This document shows, one piece after another, positions 24,720 to 35,227 of a stretch of 64,000 nt of DNA. Position 1 is the stretch's first letter. Every line of letters starts with the position of its first letter. Where the stretch lies: contig ML996693.1 of assembly GCA_010356995.1 (NCBI GenBank), positions 1,116,001 through 1,180,000 of the forward strand, given 5' to 3'. A model generated the notes under the pieces. The model saw only the letters and a program-made list of their open reading frames with translations. It was not told the DNA's origin and did no database searches. This DNA comes from Trichodelitschia bisporula. Lineage: Eukaryota; Ascomycota; Dothideomycetes; Phaeotrichales; Phaeotrichaceae. A program made the position numbers and the translations under genes.

Positions 24720-27165
24720 ATGGAGGATGAGGGAAATCCGACGGTCAGTCCTGAAGGCACGCCTCCTCCCAAGCGCAAGCTTTCCGAGGGCCCGCAGCAG
24801 CAGCGGGCGAAGCGCAACCGCTACATCTCCATCGCATGGTAAGATCGTCACCGAATCACCTTACTTCGCGGAAGAAAGCCGCTGATAAACTGTCAGCAAT
24901 GAATGCAAGCGGCGCAAGATCAAGTGCAACGGCCAAACACCTTGTCATCGCTGCGGCAATTTGCAGCTCGAATGCTTGTATGCGCCCAACTGCTGTAACA
25001 ACTTCAAGGACTCCAAGTAAGCGCATCTGGGCTACGGGGTGGCATAACGCTGAGATGGTCAAGGGAGTTCAAGGACATGTTGGGGCACATCTCGTCCCTG
25101 CAGAAGCAGGTCGACACCCTCTTCTCGAACATGAATGCGCTACGCAGCCAGATCGACTCCCAAACTACACCACCTGTGGGCTCGTCACCATACAGTTTGC
25201 ACTCGCTCCCGCGCTCCATATCCACGGCCCAGCCTTCGAATTCGGCCTCCTCTGGCCTGTCTCACGCTCGGTACCCCTCAAATGTGCAATTACACCCCAA
25301 CTTCCGCGGTCCGACTAGTTCGGCATTCAACATCGGCGTCGCGAAGACCAGCCTACAAAATATGGGCATCACAGAACCCGATGAGGGACTGGAGGAGGGT
25401 GGTACAACGCAAGACGGGACACCTTCGGTCAGCCCCCAGCGGAGCCAGTCTTCACGGCTGAACTCCAGCGAATGCCTCAAGTCGCACAAGGATGCGATCT
25501 GGATGATCAACAAGCCAGAGGCCATCAGGCTGCTCAACTTCTGGTACGATGAGATGGGTACCATGTACCCGCTGCTCGACATCGATCGGGTCATGAAACA
25601 CGCCTCGCGGCTGTATGATTTTGTCGATGCTGCGCGGCGGACGGGCTTGATGGAGCCGGGCATGCGAGGAGCAGATGCCATACACGACGACAACACGATA
25701 TTGCTAAAGCTATTGATAGCTATCGCTATGATTCTGGAGGGTAGCGGTAAGAGTGACCCCGGACAGAAGATGTTCGATGGAATCCGGCCGCAGATCGAGG
25801 GATTGCTCTTCAATACTCCTACCATCCAAGGTGTCCGCATCCTTGCCCTATCTGTACGTTGGTCCCATGTTTTAGAAGTGTCCTCTGACGTGACTAGGCA
25901 ATGTACAGCTTCCACCGCGATGACGAAGGTGCCGCATGGCGGATGATTGGCGCCGCCTCGCTGATGTGCATTGAGCTCGGCCTTCACCGACACGAGACAT
26001 ATTCACAGCTCTTCTCGACAGAAGAAGAGAAGATGGCCGGGGTGGATCTGTTTTGGTCGGTGTATGTCTTGGACCGACGGTGGAGTTTTGGGACAGGACT
26101 GCCCTTCACGATTCAAGATGCCGATCTTGACCCAATGTTGATCAAGCCGGCGGTATGTATAGTTCTAATCTCGCTGAAAGTATATGCTGACATTCTCAGC
26201 CGGATGCAACGCCATATCTAGCAGCAATGGTAGCGTACAGCATCATCGGCACTAGGGTTTGGCAACGGGTTGCGAACTTGGATGCGCAACAAGCAGGCGA
26301 CAGCGTCGAGGAGGTGAGCTACCTCGACTACCAGGTTCTACAATGGCAGAATAACCTTCCCGACTCTCTGACATATATCGCCCCTGGGGCTGCTCATCCT
26401 AATCCGCCAACCAGCAGAAACAACCAGCGACTTCGCATAATACTATACCTTCGCGCGAACCAGATGCGCATCGTCATCTACCGCCCCGTGCTGCACACCA
26501 GTACCAGCATTGCAGAACGTATGAGCCATGCTAAGACGGCAGTGGCTGTAGCGCAGGACACGATCCGTGTGTTAACGCTCATGAATCAGACGACCAACTT
26601 TTACCGGTCCCATCAGGTCATGTTCAACTATTTTCTGGTTTCCGCTCTGGCCGTCCTGTTCCTTGCCGTTGCACACGCGCCGGTCGAATTCAGCTCCTGC
26701 TGCCGGGACGAATTCTACATGGCACTCGATCTCGTGCGTGGCATGTCAGCCGACTCGTACGTGTCGAAGCGGCTGTGGAAGATGATCAAGATGCTCAAAG
26801 ACCTGGGACCGCGACTAGGGCTCAATGTACGCAACACAGCGCTCGACCCGGTGGTGGATGCGCATTCCACGGCAGCCGTGGCGATGGCTGGTTTGGCTGG
26901 GCACCAGGTGGACGAAATGGCATTGTACGCGAACGGAACTTCGGGGATCGCCATGAACAATGATAGTCCGAACGGCATGGCTAACGATCTGACGAGCCTG
27001 TTCGAGGCGGCGGGAGGCAGCTATGCGGGTATCATGGCAGGGGGTAGCGGGGGCGGGTACATGACTGCAGGGCCGGGTGCCGACGGGGTCAGTGGGGAGG
27101 GGCTTGGATCGGTGTTTGGGAACCAGGACGAGATTTCGAGGATACTGGGGAGTCTGTTTCGGTAG
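24720..27165 (+). CDS. Zn(II)2Cys6 transcription factor with fungal-specific middle domain
   Basis: Nuclear DNA-binding regulator; targets unknown. Exons are 24720-24838, 24897-25016, 25064-25853, 25898-26152 and 26200-27165, giving 749 aa. The binuclear zinc cluster is C-x2-C-x6-C-x5-C-x2-C-x6-C at residues 40-66, formed across intron 1, and preceded by the basic stretch KRKLSEGPQQQRAKRNRY. A coiled coil follows (EFKDMLGHISSLQKQ), which fits dimerisation. The fungal-specific transcription factor domain lies at about 170-560. It includes LLNFWYDEMGTMYPLLDIDR, then GAASLMCIELGLHRH and VDLFWSVYVLDRRWSFGTGL. The C-terminal tail is Gly/Ala-rich and ends DEISRILGSLFR, a possible activation helix. 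All splice joints keep phase. No specific pathway can be assigned from the neighbours. Confidence 0.9.
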
Positions 27166-27917
27166 AAGTAGCGGTTGATAGAGCAGTAACAGAGGGAAGA
27201 GAGCGATGATGACGATGAAAAGGCGTCTCGAAGTAGATCAGATGCCTTTTATAGCCAGCACGTGCTTTTATGTTGCTGCCCCAGGCAACCGCTCGTCCCC
27301 CACTTACCCCGGTCAGGCATCCGAAAATGTCGCTCTCGCACTCTGCCCGCGCCAAGGAAGTCGCTGCGACTTCGATTTCGGCTTCGACTGCATATCAACA
27401 ACCGCCATATTTCTCCTCAGCGCAGCACCTCGACGGCCACACTTCCACGTCTCGCCTACCTCGCGTTAACACCTTTTGACGCATCTGCTACTTGGGCTAC
27501 GCCCATCCATCTCTCATTGCTGGACGTCAGCCATCAACCATCTCAGTCTCGTCATCACCCGAGCGGTTCACGCTTACCTCCTTCGGCCCGCTACAAGGCA
27601 TACCTCCTTCCGGTCGCAGGGCGTAATGAACCCGTGGACTGCGATCTGACATCTACACATTACAGGGCAGCCTGCACTTCACACTTGTTTGCCCTTCGGC
27701 GCTACACAATCCTTCTGGCGCCATATTGAAGCTGCCTTGCCCCGCACTTCGCAATCCGTGGGCTGTGACCTTGTTTGAGGCAAGGCTTGAATAAAGTTGG
27801 CAAACGAGCTTCACAGATCATTCGCGAACGGCTTACTGGATTTGAGAGCTTCAGGCCTTACTACACGGATTTTACATGTGACAGACCCCGCACTCTTGAG
27901 ACGCCGGTCAAATCAAC
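27166..27917. other. Intergenic region, Zn2Cys6 regulator to CK2 beta
   Basis: 752 bp, C/T-rich on the plus strand in the middle. No gene is recognised. Likely the promoter and long leader of the CK2 beta gene. Confidence 0.5.
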
Positions 27918-29012
27918 ATGTCGTCCTCCTCCCAGGTCAACGACTCCTGGATATCCTCTTTTTGCAGCATCGTGGGACACGAATACTTCGCTGAGGTCTC
28001 TGAGGACTTCATCGAAGATGACTTCAATCTGACGGGGCTTCAAGCCATGGTGCCCATGTATAAAGAAGCTCTGGAACTGATACTGGACGTCGAGCCTGAC
28101 GACGAAGATGGCGATGATGAGGACGAGGAGGAAGATGAAGAGGACGACGAGATGGGTGACGACGGTCAGTTGACGAGCTACCGCGCTCCCGTTGAGCGCC
28201 GCCATACACGTGTGCCCAGCGACGCCAGCCTAATAGAATCATCGGCAGAACTTCTCTACGGCCTCATTCACCAGCGCTACATCACCAGCCGGCCGGGCAT
28301 CCAGCAAATGTACGAAAAATACGATCTCCAGCACTTCGGCCACTGCCCGCGCGTCCACTGCAACGGCGCCAAGGTACTCCCCGTGGGCTGCACCGACAAA
28401 CCAGGCGAGGATACGGTCAAACTCTTCTGCCCTTCCTGCCTCGACATCTACGCCCCGGCGAATAGCCGTTTCCAATCGGTCGACGGCGCTTTCTTCGGGA
28501 CCACGTTCGGCTGCCTCTTCTTCATGACCTTCCCCGAGCTTGAAGTCGGCACCAACCGATCCTCGGCCGACGCCTTGATGGCTCTCGCCGCGTCGGGCAC
28601 TACAACGGATGCCTCCTCGCTGACCGGCTCCTCGAGTTCAACCATGCTCACACCCGCCAGCGGTAAGCCGCCCACTCCGCAGCCTCTGTCCATCAACGGT
28701 GTCAGCGCCTCCAATCTGGCGCCCGGCCTGGGCAAGGGCAATATCTACGAGCCACGGATCTATGGGTTCCGTGTCAGTGAACGTGCGCGCTGCGGCCCGC
28801 GCATGCAGTGGCTGCGCATGAAGCCGGCGGATCTGATGGAGCTGGACGAGGTGCGTGGTCGGGTCCGTGAACCCGCGTCCGAGCACGAGATGGATGAGAA
28901 GGATGTCCTGGAGGAGAAGCCGGCTAGGCGGATTGCGGCGGTTAGGCGACGGAGGGTGAATGGCCAGGCTGGGAGTCCCATGGATACGAATGGGATAGGC
29001 GAGGGGGGTTAA
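27918..29012 (+). CDS. CKB1: Casein kinase 2 regulatory (beta) subunit
   Basis: Dimerising regulatory subunit of the CK2 tetramer, which controls growth, circadian timing and DNA-damage signalling. Single exon, 364 aa. The N-terminus, WISSFCSIVGHEYFAEVSED then FIEDDFNLTGL, is diagnostic. A pure acidic insert (about residues 55-78, Asp/Glu) expands the acidic loop, as in yeast Ckb1. The zinc site is CPRVHC (about 143) with FCPSC about 25 residues on. It is followed by the dimer-interface segments SRFQSVDGAFFGTTFG and CLFFMTFPEL. A low-complexity insert (about 215-270) precedes YEPRIYGFRVSERARCGPRM, the segment that contacts the catalytic subunit. The tail is charged and variable. Start chosen as the first ATG, with the consensus Met-Ser start. 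Confidence 0.94.
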   Translation: MSSSSQVNDSWISSFCSIVGHEYFAEVSEDFIEDDFNLTGLQAMVPMYKEALELILDVEPDDEDGDDEDEEEDEEDDEMGDDGQLTSYRAPVERRHTRVPSDASLIESSAELLYGLIHQRYITSRPGIQQMYEKYDLQHFGHCPRVHCNGAKVLPVGCTDKPGEDTVKLFCPSCLDIYAPANSRFQSVDGAFFGTTFGCLFFMTFPELEVGTNRSSADALMALAASGTTTDASSLTGSSSSTMLTPASGKPPTPQPLSINGVSASNLAPGLGKGNIYEPRIYGFRVSERARCGPRMQWLRMKPADLMELDEVRGRVREPASEHEMDEKDVLEEKPARRIAAVRRRRVNGQAGSPMDTNGIGEGG

Positions 29013-31383
29013 GTGGGTGTCTGACGGGGTGACGAGGGATGGATACTAGATGGGCTGGATATGATGCGCGGAAACTGCTTTTTCGGGCCTTTTCTTTGTT
29101 TGTTGTGAGAGGGAGTGCGGGGAGATGGGGAGGTGTTACGGCGGCGGATGGACTTGTCGACGATGTAGGGGATGAAGGGACGGAACTCTTGCGTGCATGG
29201 AAATGGAGGCGTTGTGCGTGCTATAATGATACTGTTTATTCTTTCTCGTAACTACCCATCTTTGGGTGCAGTACACACGCCGACAGTAAGCAGCAGTGGC
29301 CTCGCGCACTCGCTGAGCACCATCTAGAACTAACACCCACCGCATATATAAACCCCCCCCCCTCCATCCCACCCTTTATCCCCGTCCCACACCCCCTGAT
29401 TCGCCCCAGCCCTCCAACCTCACGCCCGTCATCCACCAAAAAGTCCTCCTGCATCAACGCAAAGCGCCACAAAACGCTCCATCGCGCCGCGACATCCACT
29501 CGCACCCCCTATACCCAGTCATCATTCTACGTTTGCGTTGCTTATACCCACTTACATCCCCCCCTTCCCCCACCCCTGCCCCTTCCGCATCCCTATGTCA
29601 TGCATCATCGCCAAACGCCGCCCGGCGTCCATCCCGAACCGGCGCCGTGCGTGCAATTCCTGTCCTCCCGGGACCGTCGTGCGGCTGCGGCGGCGGGAGC
29701 GGGGCGCAGAGCTGGGGGATGGCGTGTCGTGGCGCGGTTGTGAGGGGCCAGGGGGTGGGGGGTGGGGGGCGACCAGGCAACACGATGAAGAAAGATGGGA
29801 CATCGGGGCTCGCTCACCGATGGCGGAGAACGGTCCGCGGGCACGGGAGGCAGCCGCGTGAAACCGGGCCAGGGCCCGGGCGTGCGGCGCCGAGGGCGAA
29901 GGCCGTGGGGGTCGGGCGGGGAGGTGGACGCTGGACCGCGGGGCCGCAGGCCGGGGCCGGACACGTAGTTGCGTACTTCGTAGTAAGGTGTGCAGCGTCA
30001 GCGGTCGGGGCTTATCGACCCAGTCGCGGGGCGAGCGTGCGACGGTGTATGTCGTGTCACTCGGCGGGAGTGGGCGGGCTCGACAGGTGTCTGGCCAGCA
30101 TGGCGGAGTGTGCTGAGGCGGCGGGGCCCGGCCGTGACAGCGTGCAGGCAACGAACGCTCCGTGGGCTGACGGACCTCAGGCATGCGTGTGTGCGACTCC
30201 ACGCGGTTAGGTAACACGAGAGTAGACCGAGACCAGCGCGCCAACGGCGTTGAACTGCTCCGCCGCAAGATGATGTATTCGCCCTGCCGGCCCGCCACGC
30301 TTAAACGACGGGCCCCACCCCCTCTTTGCCCGCGATGCCAGCAGGTGCGGCTATCGGAAGGGGGGGAGGGGGGCTGCGGTGGCGACGATGGGGCGGGGAG
30401 GTTAAGGGTGGGATACAGTTTCTAGATGCAGAAGTCAGAAAAAAAAGTGCGAATAGACGGAAATGGTGAACGGGAGCTGGCCTACCACCGCTTTTCCCAG
30501 TCCGGGAGGGTGCAGCACAGCTATCGGAATGCATGCCGGCTGCGGGAGAAAGCAAATCATCGGCCCGATTTTTGTCTATTCCTCGAACATGTACATTGCG
30601 TACATTGCGTAGGCCTTCCGTCACACCCATCGATCCCTGTCATATGGTGCGAGAGGCATACGACAGTAGACTCCCTTTTCCTTATCGACCGGATTGGGTC
30701 TCGTTCAGAAGAAGTTCCCCGACTGCCTCATTGGCGTCTGCCAGCAGCTGCGGGCTCGAAAAGGACTACCCAATCAGGCGACGCGCCAGTTCATCATCCA
30801 ACACACGACGCGCCACTTGATGAGGGGGGGAGGGGCAGTGTATATGCTGTCCAGAAGCCGAACGTCGGCAGGGGTTGGCAATCGGAGATCTGAGCAGTTT
30901 TGCGTCTTCACTGCCTCGCCACTATGCTGGAAATGCGCAGAAGAGAGGTGGGAAGAAACCGACATCGGGAATCGCCTGAGTCCACCGGAGGAGGGACAAG
31001 CCTGCTTAACCTGCTGCCACGAAAACGCGCCTTGTCTCTTCGCTCTTCCCACACGCCCCCGGAATATGTTTGCTGCATCTGATGCTCGTTGGGGGACATG
31101 CTTCCCATCTCGCAGATGGCCGTCGCTAAGAAAGACTGGAGCATCAGGATGCAACCTCTGTCGTTGCTGCAAGTGGTATTTACGGAAATGGGCTTCCATA
31201 CCGATTCGACAGCTCACTCTCACCCATGGCGCCTGGTCCTCTCTTGCTCACATTTCCTTGCGCCATGGAGGCTCGCTGCAAAGTACCAAGTACCTTGTTT
31301 GAGACTCCACAGACAAAAACGGGCCCTCGAGGCTTTTGGCTAAGAGCATCGACTCTCCTCCCGTTTTTACGCATGGACCAACA
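29013..31383. other. Gene-poor region between CK2 beta and a short Zn2Cys6 gene
   Basis: About 2.4 kb with no recognised gene. The plus strand is C-rich at 29,340-29,620 and abruptly G-rich at 29,690-30,200. Long frames on both strands here are Arg/Pro/Gly-rich and appear to be by-products of GC content. A TATATAA sits near 29,345, but no transcript can be matched to it. Confidence 0.45.
29743..29769 (+). other. Potential G-quadruplex
   Basis: Four runs of four to six G residues separated by 1-4 bases in the G-rich stretch downstream of CK2 beta. It meets the simple G4 pattern; folding is inferred. Confidence 0.5.
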
Positions 31384-32106
31384 ATGTCGATGGCACACAG
31401 AACAGGAGGCTCTTCCAGTGGACACCGACCGCTGCTTCCGGCAGGAGGCCCTCCGCGGCTAGATACTGAGGGACAAAGCAATCCGCAAGCCGACAGCATC
31501 TTAATGCAAGGATCGCGACAGCTTCCCAAGCGGAATAAGGTCACAGCTGTAGCCTGCCAGCCGTGCCAGACACGCAAGAGCAAGGTGCGTCCACAGTCGT
31601 TCCGAATTCGCACTTCCAGATACCGAAATAGCTGACGAGAGAATGGGGACAAATAGTGCGATGGTGGAAGGCCAGTCTGTTCGGCATGCGTGAGCAAAGG
31701 ACGAACCGACTGCGTATACGATACGGCAAGCGACCAGCGGCGAACAGTAGCTCTGAAGCAACGCATTGAAGAGCTCACAACAATCCTGGAGTCCGTGTTA
31801 ACCCAACCGACTGCCGAAGCTGTCTGGAGGGTGATGCTGGAGGAGTTCAGAACAGAAGGCTTAAAGGACACGTCAACGATGGCACAGAAATGCCGTCAAA
31901 TGACTCAAATGACTCAAATGCCTCAACTCGGAACCGACATTTACGGCATGGCGGAGTCTCCCGATGTCTATACCCGCACTACTCTCGGCGAGCAGCCCCC
32001 GGGCTGGACCGACATTAGTGAGTCCTCCGGTCGGGATTGGTCCACCATGTCCGACGCATTTCCTGCCGATCCTTGGTACCAGACTGCTCCTCAACCTCCT
32101 CTTTGA
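31384..32106 (+). CDS. Short Zn(II)2Cys6 DNA-binding protein lacking the middle domain
   Basis: Probable transcription regulator of unknown target. Exons are 31384-31584 and 31657-32106, giving 216 aa; the 72-bp intron splits the zinc cluster in phase 0. The cluster is C-x2-C-x6-C-x6-C-x2-C-x7-C, beginning ACQPCQTRKSKC and ending CSACVSKGRTDC, followed by a short coiled coil (VALKQRIEELTTILESV). Unlike the larger regulator at 24.7 kb, there is no fungal-specific middle homology domain. The remainder is Thr/Ser/Met-rich, with a small QMTQMTQMPQ repeat. Two starts are possible (31384 or 31390). Short proteins of this type are common in filamentous ascomycetes, so it may be whole. The neighbourhood is gene-poor and gives no clue to function. 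Confidence 0.75.
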
Positions 32107-35100
32107 TACCCCTCTCGGCATTTGGCATTCGGGTTGAAAGCATGGTTTGCGGGTGTGGGGCTTCGGTTTGGTAAATTGCAGTTTTTTTGCATGGCTAGCG
32201 GGTTGGGTAGTGTGCAACGGAAAGGGAGCGCTTTTTGGTTAATTCTTCTTGTGATTTGCATTGGCGCCAGGACAGGCTTTCATTAAATTCGGTGGTAATG
32301 TTGGACATTCGCATCGTGTAGTCTCCTTGGGCGTGATGGGTTCGCAAACTGCAGATTGATCAGCGGAGGAGCACCCTTGAAGGATTGTCGATCAGCCAGG
32401 TCTCTAACCGAGAGGAATTGCAAGCCAGATCCCCACCATCCGTTGCGCACAGCATGCTTCATGACGCTCGCACCATTGATGATGATAAGGCAGCAAGGGT
32501 TCAATGACGAGCCTGGGGAAGCGTGAAGCTGTCGCTACCCGGAATACCGGTACACGCGCCGATGATCGGCGCGCAAGTTACTCGATTCACGTACCCGAAA
32601 TCGAACCGCTCACCAATGCTCTTACCCATCTTGTGAATAAACTTGCTCCTTGCGCTCCATAATTGGCGAATGCACGATCATAGCCGACGATTCTCGGATG
32701 CGACCCATGGCCATGATTGGACAAACTCAGCAAATTAATGAGCGTGGGGGCTAGCGAGCAGATACGTGGATGCCCCACTGCCGGTGACATACAGTCCAAC
32801 GCCCGCCCGGATGCGGCTCAGTGTGCCACGAGGCATGATTCCAACTCGCCCGGTTTCCTTCCTCCATAAGATGAGCCCTGAGCCAACTCCGGCCGAAGTA
32901 ATTTGTGACTTACAGTGAGTGATGTAAGACCGCACCAGGAATATTCTGAAAATGTGCTTTTAGAGTCTCCCTTACGTGCTGCAAGGCCATTGGACTGACA
33001 GATCGTGTGATTTCTTCAGCATTGCCTCCCCGATGTCGCCTTTCCTGTACAATGGGTTGCGTTTCATGATTTCGAGATCTTGGTAGTATTCCGTGCCTAT
33101 ATCCAGTACCGTGGTGGCGCGTTAACAAGGCTGATGGCCAATGGTTGCTCATGGGGCTAGTTTCCGATGTCCAATTAGAAACTGTAGAGCTTGAGCAGAT
33201 CGGCGCCCGATGGAAATACGCTACGTTATCCGGTATGCCACTGCCTTCTCCGAAGTCGGTTAGGAGTGCAAAATGTGTGTTGGCATGGCCGAGCCGACTA
33301 GTAAACTCTTCAGGACGTTGAGAGTGACGATTTACTGCTGAAATTAAGCAATCTTTCGTCCACGATACCAGGCTGACGTCCGGAAGTTCGATGATAGGTC
33401 TACTCCGTATTTATAACCCATCCCATGCAAGTGGATTCTCGCCCGAGGCGAACTCATCCTTCGAACCGGAAACCACCCTTTACAGGGCGGCTGGTGAACA
33501 ACCGGAAGCAAACCGACTGCATTGCACTTGGACTCATTGTGAGTGGCTTTGGGCGCTTCAAGTGTGACACAACCGCAATGCATGGAAATTTGGGAGCTGA
33601 TCGTCTCGTAGCCTGCAAAACTCTTAGCCCATGCAGTGGACAACATGTAGACTGGCATCTTCGGGATGAGAGAATACATACATGCCACACTGGGTGTACC
33701 CATGGAAACGCAGGCAAGAACCGGCTGGTCATGTACATGCCTGGCAGACTGGTACCCGTTACAGCGGATGACTCAAGACTAAGAAATGTACCATGGAGGT
33801 ACGCGCGCAATTCAAACTGCAGCTTTTGGGAAGTTTCGAATGAACAAGAAGGACGAAGGAACGTTTCCTGGAAAGGTGACGGAGTGAAGTTCAGGGATCT
33901 CTCCGACGCGTTCAGGGTCCGCGGAGGCGCCGCTACAAGGCTGGCTCGGCGTGGATAAACGGATTAGCGAGGCGACGTCTGACGTCCGATTAAGAAGACT
34001 CTGGATGGATGTCGTGCGCCACAGTCGCTGTCCGACGTCGGCCACATCGCATTGCCGTTCCACGAAGCTATGTCATGGATCCATAGGGTGGCACATGTCG
34101 TATCCCACATGCAATGCGGGATTGACGATGCTGAGCTCTTACGACATGATGGTTCATCGGCATTGGTACACTCGTGCTGGTGTCGCTGTACGAATGAGGA
34201 CGATTGTGAGTTCGCAGGCATGGACGAGAGAACTGTAAGCGGCCAGAGGAGTAACCTTCGTGTATCACAACATCAAGGTGACTCAACAGTGCAGTGTGCA
34301 GACATGAAGCAATCGCTAATGGAAGCAGAGTGCAGGACCGGGAACGCCAACGTTCTTTGTACTGTAGCGCCGCAGCTAGACCAACTCCCGACAGCCAAAA
34401 GCTCCAGAGCCCCCGGCAATGCGCAAGCAAAACGGTTGGAACCAGCAAAGTGGTGCAACCTGACCCGGACGGCTGCATGTTACTGACCGCATCCCGCTCC
34501 CCCGGTGCATCGTGCTGGATCTCATGAACTTGGCGATTGACAGGCTCAACCAGTTCGTCCTCTGAAGGGATCCAGTCCTTTTCTCGAACCACAAGCCGCC
34601 GTTTGCGTCAGTGACGATACTGGCCTCCGGGTGGCCGTCGAAGATTGATACCTCGTGTCCTCGCTGGAATACGGATTGGAAGTGGTTTGGCGTCAAGTTC
34701 ACGCATAATGGAATCTCAGAACTCGACAGAGCAGTGAAAAGACAATGTGGGCGTGGAATTGGCAACGTATATGGAAGTTTACCGGTGTCCACACCAATTG
34801 GGAGGGAACCGCTAAGTTTTGGCAATTTGGTGGTTTGCATCGGACATCGCATATTGACTGCAAGTTATCGACGGAGAGATGGCATGAGCAGATCATAGGT
34901 ACCCGGCGTAGAGGTAATGGCTTGCTTCGCTTCTGCACTGTCCCCCACTGTCTCCATCCCACCTTCCCACATTGCAAGTAGTCAGGGTCTAATGCTTGGA
35001 CACGAACCCGCGACGAGCAACTCACCCACCGACCCCATCGAGTTGTCTCATCACCTAATTGGATTTGCCTTTCCCTACGCTCTGTTTGCATCCCTTCGTT

Positions 35101-35227
35101 CTCTTTTTCTCCCTACGCGGGGGCAGTGAGGCCTACCACTCTCCACCTATCTACCGCTGCGAACGCTGTCACAAGACAGCCTACTTTCTCAATTGGAGCA
35201 TCCCAACTGGGTACGGTCGTAGCTAGT
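32107..35227. other. 3.1-kb gene-poor region
   Basis: No recognised intact gene. Composition is lower in GC than the surrounding genes and looks rich in CA/TG dinucleotides. A coding-like fragment on the minus strand near 34.5-34.8 kb is listed separately. The last 250 bp are C/T-rich and should be the promoter of the membrane-protein gene. Confidence 0.4.
34440..34790 (-). pseudogene. Unrecognised coding-like fragment, possibly a decayed gene
   Basis: One minus-strand frame reads LCVNLTPNHFQSVFQRGHEV, then SIFDGHPEASIVTDANGGLW. At about 34,590 the protein-like text passes to the neighbouring frame, continuing KDWIPSEDELVEPVNRQVHE and then IQHDAPGERDAV. The amino-acid make-up is balanced, unlike the low-complexity chance frames nearby. 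No start, splice structure or family is recognised. It may be a host gene with a small indel, part of an unannotated spliced gene, or chance. Confidence 0.25.

Noticed and set aside
29533-30298. Long overlapping frames on both strands downstream of CK2 beta (up to about 248 codons)
   Set aside because: Composition is almost only Arg, Pro, Gly and Ala and follows the C-rich to G-rich switch. No motif or plausible gene structure.
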